This document shows positions 13,703 to 19,060 of a stretch of DNA of 19,060 nt, piece by piece. Origin of the DNA: an uncultured Clostridia bacterium (GTDB lineage Bacteria > Bacillota > Clostridia > Lachnospirales > Anaerotignaceae). The number at the start of each line of letters is the position of its first letter. The stretch's first letter is position 1. A model generated the notes under the pieces. It worked only from the letters and a program-made list of their open reading frames with translations. It did not search any database and was not told the origin of the DNA. Location of the stretch: the NCBI GenBank assembly GCA_937888765.1, contig CALASU010000013.1, positions 1-19,060 on the forward strand. The letters run 5' to 3'. The position numbers and the translations under genes are program-made.

Positions 13703-14896
13703 TTATTTATACTGATGCAGAACGTGGTCAACGATACCAACGATTTCGCCGTTTTCTTTATAGATACGAGGAACGCGTTTTGTGATTACGCAAGGCAGTT
13801 CATAGTTGATTGTACCCAGAATTGCTGCCAGATCATCAAATGTAACGTGTTTGTCGCCGTCTGTACCAACTACGATTACTTCTGTACCCATTTTTACATC
13901 AGGGATACCTGTAACGTCGATCATCAGCTGGTCCATGCAAACGCGGCCAACAACGGGTGCATAGTGACCATTTACGATCATGTTTGCTTTGTTGGACAGT
14001 GCTCTGTTGTAACCGTCAGCGTAACCGATGGGAACTGTAGCCAGAACTCTTTCTGTTTCTGCTGTGTATGTTCTGCCGTAGGAAACCTGAGAACCTGCAG
14101 GAACTTTTTTCACCAGACCTACTGTTGTTTTTACTGTCATCAGAGGTTTCAGATCAATCATGCCTGCATTTTCGCCGGAGGGCAGCATACCGTATGTAAT
14201 GATACCGGAACGGCACATATCAATGTGTCTTTCAGCATAAGCGATTGTTGTTGCAGAGTTTGCGCAGTGACGCAGACCAACGTTCACGCCTGCATCTTCC
14301 AGAGCTTTTACCATTCTGTCGAAGCGGTCAAACTGCATTTTTGTGAAATCGGGATGATCGCCTGTGTAGGAGTCAGCTACTGCATGGTGTGTGAAAATGC
14401 CTGTGATTTTTACGTTAGGCATTTTGTTTACTTCGATGATGTCTTTCAGGGACTGTTCAAAGTTTACATCGTCTGTCTGGAAACCAACACGTGTCATACC
14501 TGTATCCAGTTTGATGTGACCTTCCACTACAACGCCAGCTTCCGCTGCTGCTTCCTGCAGAGCCACTGCATGTTCCATACCAACGATTGCATTTGTGATG
14601 TTCTGTGCGTTCATGATTGTTACACAGCTTGCAGGTGTAAAGCCCAGTACCAGAATAGGTTTTGTAATACCTTCGTTTCTCAGGCTCATAGCTTCTTCGA
14701 TATTGGAAACGCCAAACCAGTCAAAACCGCCTGCCTGCAGCTTACGAGCGACAAAACCGTCACCGTGACCGTATGCGTCAGCTTTTACGATACCCATTAC
14801 TTTGTGTTTGGGAGCCATTTTAGATTTAATGCTTTTGATGTTGAAATCCAGTGCATCCAAGTCAATTTCTGCCCATGTTCTTTTGATAAAATCCAT
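13703..14896 (-). CDS. alr: Alanine racemase
   Basis: This 397-residue PLP enzyme interconverts L- and D-alanine for peptidoglycan. The PLP lysine is Lys38 in the signature VKADAYGHG, and the second catalytic base is Tyr273 in VSYGRTYTAE. The conserved RVCMDQLMID and GIFTHHAVAD segments are present. The ATG at 14894-14896 is chosen: it has a purine-rich AAGGAAGCGG site, while an in-frame TTG seven codons earlier has none. The gene is a single unit, with a strong promoter at 15011-15039 leaving a leader of about 108 bases, and its own terminator. Length and motifs are normal. Confidence 0.97.
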   Translation of the reverse strand: MDFIKRTWAEIDLDALDFNIKSIKSKMAPKHKVMGIVKADAYGHGDGFVARKLQAGGFDWFGVSNIEEAMSLRNEGITKPILVLGFTPASCVTIMNAQNITNAIVGMEHAVALQEAAAEAGVVVEGHIKLDTGMTRVGFQTDDVNFEQSLKDIIEVNKMPNVKITGIFTHHAVADSYTGDHPDFTKMQFDRFDRMVKALEDAGVNVGLRHCANSATTIAYAERHIDMCRSGIITYGMLPSGENAGMIDLKPLMTVKTTVGLVKKVPAGSQVSYGRTYTAETERVLATVPIGYADGYNRALSNKANMIVNGHYAPVVGRVCMDQLMIDVTGIPDVKMGTEVIVVGTDGDKHVTFDDLAAILGTINYELPCVITKRVPRIYKENGEIVGIVDHVLHQYK

Positions 14897-15010
14897 GATA
14901 TTCCGCTTCCTTTCCAAGAAAAAAATGGTAATGATTTTTATGCTTCATTGCCCGCTTTCTGTCCGAGGCAATTTTTCATCTTTTTCCGCTATACAATCAT
15001 AGCCAACGCT

Positions 15011-15039
15011 ATTATAGCACAAAATACCACCCATGGCAA
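15011..15039 (-). promoter_or_regulatory. Promoter of alr
   Basis: Minus strand: TTGCCA (15039-15034), a 17-base spacer, consensus TATAAT (15016-15011). Confidence 0.78.
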
Positions 15040-15096
15040 TATCTACTAAAAAAATATTTCAGTTTCCGCAATAAGCGTACAAATTGCACAATATGT

Positions 15097-17022
15097 TTAC
15101 GCCAGATATACACCTGTAAATAACTCATAGGCATGATGGATGGCTTCGCCGCCGTCCCCTACCTCATGCGCATCGCCCACAATAGAGAAGCTCTTACGTT
15201 CATCCATCAGCCACATCTGCAGTTCTTCCGCACGGCAGGACTTGCCGCCGCCTGCCCAGATCACGGTATCTGCCTGTACAAACATCAGCATTTCCCCGAT
15301 TCTGACATACAGCTTTCTTCCCTCCATGCGTTCCGCCGCTGTCGTTGTCAGGAAGCTGACATTTTTCTTTTTCAGTTCATTCAGCAGAGGTCTTGCCATT
15401 GCGCCAAGTTCCATACCCATTCTTTTATTCTTATCAATGATCTTGATATGGGGTTCTTCTGTTTTTTCTGCCAGATATGCCGCTGTTTCCAGACCGACCG
15501 CACCGCCGCCAAGAATCACAATATCCCCTTTCAGAAGTTGCTGCACTGCATCCTCATCCATGGAAAGCACTTCCTGTGCTGTCAGATAGTTTTCTTCCGC
15601 CAGTCCTTCAATGGGCTGTTTTGCGGGTTTGCTGCCTGTCGCCAGTACTGTGATATACGGTTCTTTTTCTGCCAGATATGCGGTATCGACTTCTTTTTCC
15701 GTTTCGATTACGACACCCAGTTCTTTTAGTGTTTCTTCCATATAATGGATGTAGCTCAGCAGATCGCCTTTCTTTGGAGGCAGTGCCCCCAGACGCAGCT
15801 GTCCGCCCAGTTCTTTTTCCTTACAGAGCAGAGTTGTTTTAAATCCTCTTTCTGCCGCCTTTTTCGCCGCTTCCATACCCGCAGGGCCGCCGCCGATGAC
15901 AATGGCTTCTTTTCTGGTTGCAATGCGTCTTCTCTGATTTTCAAAGGATTCCCTACCCACCTCGGGATTAAAGGCACAGGTAATTTCCTGCCCTTTCAAT
16001 ACTGCCGCAATACATTTATTGCACCCCTGACAGGGCAGATACGGTTTGCCTGCTTCCAGCTTCGCCGCAAAAGCAGGATCGGCAAGGAATGCTCTTGCTG
16101 TGCCGCAGAAATCGCAATAACCCGCGGCTAAAATACGTTCTGCTGTTTCACCGTCCTGAATACGGTTGCAGGCAATGACAGGTACAGAGAGATATTTTTT
16201 CATTACGCCCGCAAAGGGTGCATACGCCCCTTTAGATACATGATAGGAAATCTGCTCAATAGGAGATTCATGCCAACCGCCTGTCACAGTAACACCATCA
16301 ATCACTCCTGCGTCCTCCGCTTTTTTGGCAAAACGTACCATGTCAGCCAGCTCATAACCGCCTTCCACCATCTGCTCCGCAGACAGCTTTACCAGAACAG
16401 GATACTCCCCAACTGCTTCACGAATTGCCGCCAGTACTTCCAGAGGATATGTCATACCATTTCCGTTATGGTGTCCGTAGCGGTCTGCTCTCTGGTTTGT
16501 CAGAGGAGAAAAGAATTCAGACAGCAGATAACCCGCAGAAGCACTGACTTCCACCAGATCTGCACCGATTTCCTTACAAAGTGCCGCCGCATTGGCAAAA
16601 TCTTCTTTTGTGCTTTCCAGTTCCTCTTCGATCATCTCCTTGGGTTCTGTGCGGAAAATAGGAGAAGGCACAGCAGAGGGTGCAAGCAGAGGTCTGTCAC
16701 CATGGGTCTTTCCGCTTTCATTTCTGCCGCAGTGGAACAGCTGTACGATCAGCTTACAGTCGTGTGCATGTACACGGTCAGCCAGTGTTTTCAGAGTATC
16801 TTTCTCCACCGTTACAGCATCATACATGCCTTTCAGTGCCCCTGCAGGATTTACTGCCAACAGACAGGTTACTGCCGCCGCCCCGCCTTTGGCACGTTCT
16901 TCGTAATATGCAAAATCACGCTCTGTCAGTGCAAAGCCATTCGCAAAGCCTGTGTGCATCGCCAGCATGATCCAGCGATTTTTCAACTTTACGTTTTTTA
17001 TAGTATAAGGTGTAAATACCAT
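15097..17022 (-). CDS. FadH-like NADH:flavin oxidoreductase (2,4-dienoyl-CoA / 2-enoate reductase family)
   Basis: This enzyme of about 641 residues has three parts. First is an Old-Yellow-Enzyme FMN barrel (1-330), with the FadH-like catalytic tyrosine in SAGYLLSEFFSPLTNQR and histidine in TGGWHES. Second is a 4Fe-4S site, CQGCNKC then Cys after 11 residues, with spacing C-x2-C-x2-C-x11-C; E. coli FadH has three residues in the second interval. Third is an FAD/NAD domain with IGGGPAGMEAA and LGGGAVGLETA. It probably reduces an activated C=C bond; the substrate is unknown. The ATG at 17022 is preferred because AGAGG lies nine bases upstream; the ATG at 17031 abuts that site. Its promoter is 17053-17081. 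Electrons would pass from NAD(P)H through FAD and the cluster to FMN. Confidence 0.9.
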   Translation of the reverse strand: MVFTPYTIKNVKLKNRWIMLAMHTGFANGFALTERDFAYYEERAKGGAAAVTCLLAVNPAGALKGMYDAVTVEKDTLKTLADRVHAHDCKLIVQLFHCGRNESGKTHGDRPLLAPSAVPSPIFRTEPKEMIEEELESTKEDFANAAALCKEIGADLVEVSASAGYLLSEFFSPLTNQRADRYGHHNGNGMTYPLEVLAAIREAVGEYPVLVKLSAEQMVEGGYELADMVRFAKKAEDAGVIDGVTVTGGWHESPIEQISYHVSKGAYAPFAGVMKKYLSVPVIACNRIQDGETAERILAAGYCDFCGTARAFLADPAFAAKLEAGKPYLPCQGCNKCIAAVLKGQEITCAFNPEVGRESFENQRRRIATRKEAIVIGGGPAGMEAAKKAAERGFKTTLLCKEKELGGQLRLGALPPKKGDLLSYIHYMEETLKELGVVIETEKEVDTAYLAEKEPYITVLATGSKPAKQPIEGLAEENYLTAQEVLSMDEDAVQQLLKGDIVILGGGAVGLETAAYLAEKTEEPHIKIIDKNKRMGMELGAMARPLLNELKKKNVSFLTTTAAERMEGRKLYVRIGEMLMFVQADTVIWAGGGKSCRAEELQMWLMDERKSFSIVGDAHEVGDGGEAIHHAYELFTGVYLA

Positions 17023-17052
17023 TTCTTTCATCCTCTCTATATCTTTTTCTTA

Positions 17053-17081
17053 ACCATAACACGATACTGCCTTTTTTTCAA
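17053..17081 (-). promoter_or_regulatory. Candidate promoter of the FadH-like gene
   Basis: Minus strand: TTGAAA (17081-17076), a 17-base spacer, TATGGT (17058-17053). It begins just after the peroxiredoxin terminator. Confidence 0.45.
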
Positions 17082-17084
17082 GCA

Positions 17085-17117
17085 AAGCAAAAAGCCGCTG
17101 AAATAACAACGGCTTTT
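17085..17117 (-). terminator. Terminator of the peroxiredoxin gene
   Basis: Stem AAAAGCCG/CGGCTTTT (17090-17097 with 17110-17117), with an inner TG/CA, is followed on the minus strand by a T-run and a further T-rich stretch. It lies 12 bases after the stop. Confidence 0.82.
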
Positions 17118-17129
17118 ATTATAACAATA

Positions 17130-17804
17130 TTATGCTTTATCTTTTCTGAAACGCAGGAACCAGTCCAATGTATATTCATCTTCATTTGCAGATGCCATAC
17201 CATCTTCCGCCGCTGCAACCGTTACAGGTGTGGAGATGATCAAATCATCCCCGGGCTGCCAGTTTGCAGGGGTCGCATTGTGTGTTGCATCAGATTTCTG
17301 CAATGCCTGAATCATGCGTTTAATCTCGTCAAAATTACGCCCGGTTGTCAGCGGATAGTAGGTAATGGAACGGATGATGCCTTCGGGGTCAATCACAAAA
17401 ACTGCACGCACCGCCTGTGTATTGGATACATTAGGCTGCAGCATTCCGTATTTTGTAGAAACCTTGGTATTCAGATCTGCAATCACAGGAAAGTCAATTT
17501 TGACATTTTTCATGCCCTTCCATTCCAGCTCTTCAATCTTACGAATCCACGCAATATGAGAATAGAGGGAATCCACAGACAGACCCAGCAGTTCTACATT
17601 CATCTGCTGAAAGTCCTCTTTCATGGATGCCATTGTCATAAATTCTGTCGTGCATACGGGTGTAAAATCAGAGGGATGAGAGAAAAAGAGCACCCACTTG
17701 CCCTTATAATCCTCAGGGAAGTTTACAGTCCCATTTGTAGTCAGTGCTGTAAAGGATGGTGCTTTATCTCCGATCAGAGGGAGTCGGTTAAAATCTTCAT
17801 GCAT
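17130..17804 (-). CDS. Single-cysteine peroxiredoxin (AhpC/TSA, Prx6-like)
   Basis: This 224-residue peroxiredoxin reduces peroxides with the peroxidatic Cys51 in SHPSDFTPVCTTEF; the conserved Thr and later Arg of the active site are present. The long C-terminal extension (WQPGDDLIISTPV, then DEYTLDWFLRFRK) marks the Prx6 subgroup. Cys51 is the only cysteine in the protein: the end motif, which in many archaeal and bacterial relatives carries one or two extra cysteines near WWF, has none. It must therefore act as a 1-Cys enzyme with an outside thiol. GGAGG precedes the ATG at 17802-17804, and an extended -10 promoter lies at 17840-17848. It is a single-gene unit with its own terminator. Confidence 0.94.
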   Translation of the reverse strand: MHEDFNRLPLIGDKAPSFTALTTNGTVNFPEDYKGKWVLFFSHPSDFTPVCTTEFMTMASMKEDFQQMNVELLGLSVDSLYSHIAWIRKIEELEWKGMKNVKIDFPVIADLNTKVSTKYGMLQPNVSNTQAVRAVFVIDPEGIIRSITYYPLTTGRNFDEIKRMIQALQKSDATHNATPANWQPGDDLIISTPVTVAAAEDGMASANEDEYTLDWFLRFRKDKA

Positions 17805-17839
17805 AGGTAATACCTCCTTATTGCTTCTTTATTCTGATA

Positions 17840-17848
17840 ATTATATCA
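17840..17848 (-). promoter_or_regulatory. Extended -10 promoter of peroxiredoxin
   Basis: Minus strand TGA-TATAAT (17848-17840) is a TGn extended -10 with no good -35. It overlaps the inverted pair TGATA/TATCA (17835-17848), a possible regulator site. Confidence 0.5.
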
Positions 17849-17919
17849 TATTTTTACAAAAAAGAGTATTCCCTATCTTATAAAGGCTTCAAAAAAACAA
17901 CCCGCCATTTTTTTATCAT

Positions 17920-19048
17920 TTAAAATTCCAGATTTCTTTCATCCTCTCTCGAAAATACATGAATCACATTCCCGCCAAAGGTAAAAGCGATCGGTGCGCC
18001 GTCCCGAAATTCCTGCAGCTTTTCACCCTGCATATCCATCATCTGCACAATAATAATCGTATCTTTCCCGCCTGCATTGACGTGCAGATGCATCTGTGAA
18101 CCCATCATCTCGCTGACTTCTACCGTACCGTGAATCATCTGTTCCGAATCTCCCAATAAAATAATATGCTCGGGGCGTACCCCCAGAATCACAGACTGCG
18201 GCTGTACTTCCTGCTTTCTCAGATTTTCCTGCTTTTCCTCCGACAGAAAAATCTTTGCATTTTCCAGAATGACAGCATATTTCCCATCTTCCTTTACCAG
18301 CTGTGCATCATAAAAATTCATCTGCGGCACACCGATAAAGCCCGCCACAAAACAATTTGCAGGGTGCTTGAACACTTCCTGCGGTGTACCGATCTGCTGT
18401 ACCACACCATCTTTCATAATCACAATGCGGTCGCCCAGTGTCATCGCTTCCGTCTGGTCATGTGTTACATAAATAAAAGTAGTATCAATTCTCTGACGCA
18501 GCTTGATGATCTCCGTCCGCATCTGGTTTCTCAGCTTGGCATCCAGATTCGACAAAGGCTCGTCCATCAGAAATACCTTCGGATGCCGCACAATGGCACG
18601 CCCGATGGCGACCCTCTGCCGCTGTCCGCCCGAAAGAGCTTTGGGCTTTCTTTCCAGATAACGGGTAATATCCAGAATTTCCGCCGCTTCACGCACCTTT
18701 CGGTCAATTTCTTCTTTCGGCAGTTTCTGCAATTTCAGAGAAAATGCCATATTATCATACACAGTCATATGCGGATACAGGGCATAGCTCTGGAATACCA
18801 TCGCAATATCCCGATCCTTTGCAGGTACATGATTCATTTTCTGCCCATCAATGAGCAGTTCCCCGCCGCTAATTTCCTCAAGCCCTGCCACCATCCGCAG
18901 GGTGGTCGATTTCCTACAGCCCGAAGGACCTACCAGTACGATAAACTCTTTGTCTTCGATGTCTAAATTGAAGTCACCAACTGCTGTTACGCCGCCGGGG
19001 TATCTTTTGTAAATACCTTACGTGTTTCTACCTCTTTTACGATGCCAT
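17920..19048 (-). CDS. Sugar ABC transporter ATP-binding protein (MsmK/UgpC type), 5' end disrupted
   Basis: From KRYPGGVTAVGDFNLDIEDK onward the frame is intact and carries Q-loop MVFQSYALYP, signature LSGGQRQRVAIGRAI, Walker B VFLMDEPLSNLDAK, H-loop VTHDQTEAM and the C-terminal TOBE-type domain. This is the ATPase that energises carbohydrate importers. The Walker A reads GPSGCRKSTT: the last glycine of GxxGxGK is Arg (AGG for GGG). Upstream of the tyrosine-rich start region there is an in-frame stop at 19018-19020. The best candidate start, ATG at 19046-19048, would need two frameshifts to join. The first ATG in the intact frame is 18894, after Walker A, and would give a useless protein. 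It is either a pseudogene or a product of sequence errors near the window edge. No clear terminator was found after it. Confidence 0.85.
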
Positions 19049-19060
19049 TTACAAATGCAT

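Noticed and set aside
13715..15049. 444-codon plus-strand frame opposite alr
   Set aside because: It is antisense to canonical alanine racemase; the cysteine-rich translation is typical of a shadow frame.
17835..17848. PerR box at the peroxiredoxin promoter
   Set aside because: TGATA-ATTA-TATCA is an inverted pair but does not fit the 7-1-7 PerR consensus; kept only as a possible unknown site.
17880..17919. Terminator after the ABC ATPase gene
   Set aside because: Only an A-run/T-run around TGGCGGGTT is present, with no real G/C stem.
1..19060. CRISPR arrays, tRNA/rRNA genes, insertion sequences, phage genes
   Set aside because: No regularly spaced repeats, tRNA cloverleaf, rRNA stretch, transposase or integrase was seen on either strand.

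Overview
The window reads as chromosomal DNA of a low-to-moderate GC Firmicute, most likely an anaerobic clostridium of the Lachnospirales type. This is inferred from strong AGGAGG-type ribosome sites, sigma-A promoters, many hairpin-plus-U terminators, a SpoVB/YtgP-type flippase, a YacL-IspD gene pair, a DegV protein, an Rrf2 regulator and a FadH-like flavoenzyme. Species cannot be fixed from sequence alone. Both edges cut genes.

Layout. Positions 1-93 are the tail of an unknown gene, followed by a terminator and a 400-base gap with a long hairpin (257-337). Positions 503-3048 form a plus-strand operon: ECF sigma factor, its membrane zinc-binding anti-sigma factor, and a HisK-type histidinol-phosphatase. 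Positions 3049-3961 are an AT-rich pair of divergent small genes (ribbon-helix-helix protein and zinc-ribbon membrane protein) around a perfect palindrome. They are followed at 3962-4117 by a second, headless copy of the 3' end of hisK. From 4163 to 11853 everything is on the minus strand: an ybaK-rrf2 pair, a hairpin-rich 414-base gap with a candidate orphan small RNA, a flippase and typA, a cold-shock gene, and yacL followed by an ispD fused in frame to RNase HI. A plus-strand degV gene (12147-13034) then faces minus-strand Uma2-family, alanine racemase, FadH-like reductase, single-cysteine peroxiredoxin and sugar-ABC ATPase genes, the last broken at its 5' end close to the window edge.

How the genes work together. 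The sigma/anti-sigma pair is a signal-transduction unit and probably carries hisK as a co-transcribed passenger. Wall biogenesis is represented by the lipid-linked-precursor flippase and alanine racemase. Isoprenoid precursor synthesis (IspD) is tied to RNA:DNA hybrid removal (RNase HI) in one polypeptide. TypA and the cold-shock protein serve ribosome and RNA homeostasis. The FadH-like enzyme and peroxiredoxin are redox functions.

The strongest unusual signals are the small cassette bounded by duplicated hisK 3' ends, the 28-paired-base palindrome on its promoter, the IspD-RNase HI fusion, the promoter-terminator-bounded orphan RNA beside an array of hairpins, and the disrupted ABC ATPase start with a Walker A Gly-to-Arg change.
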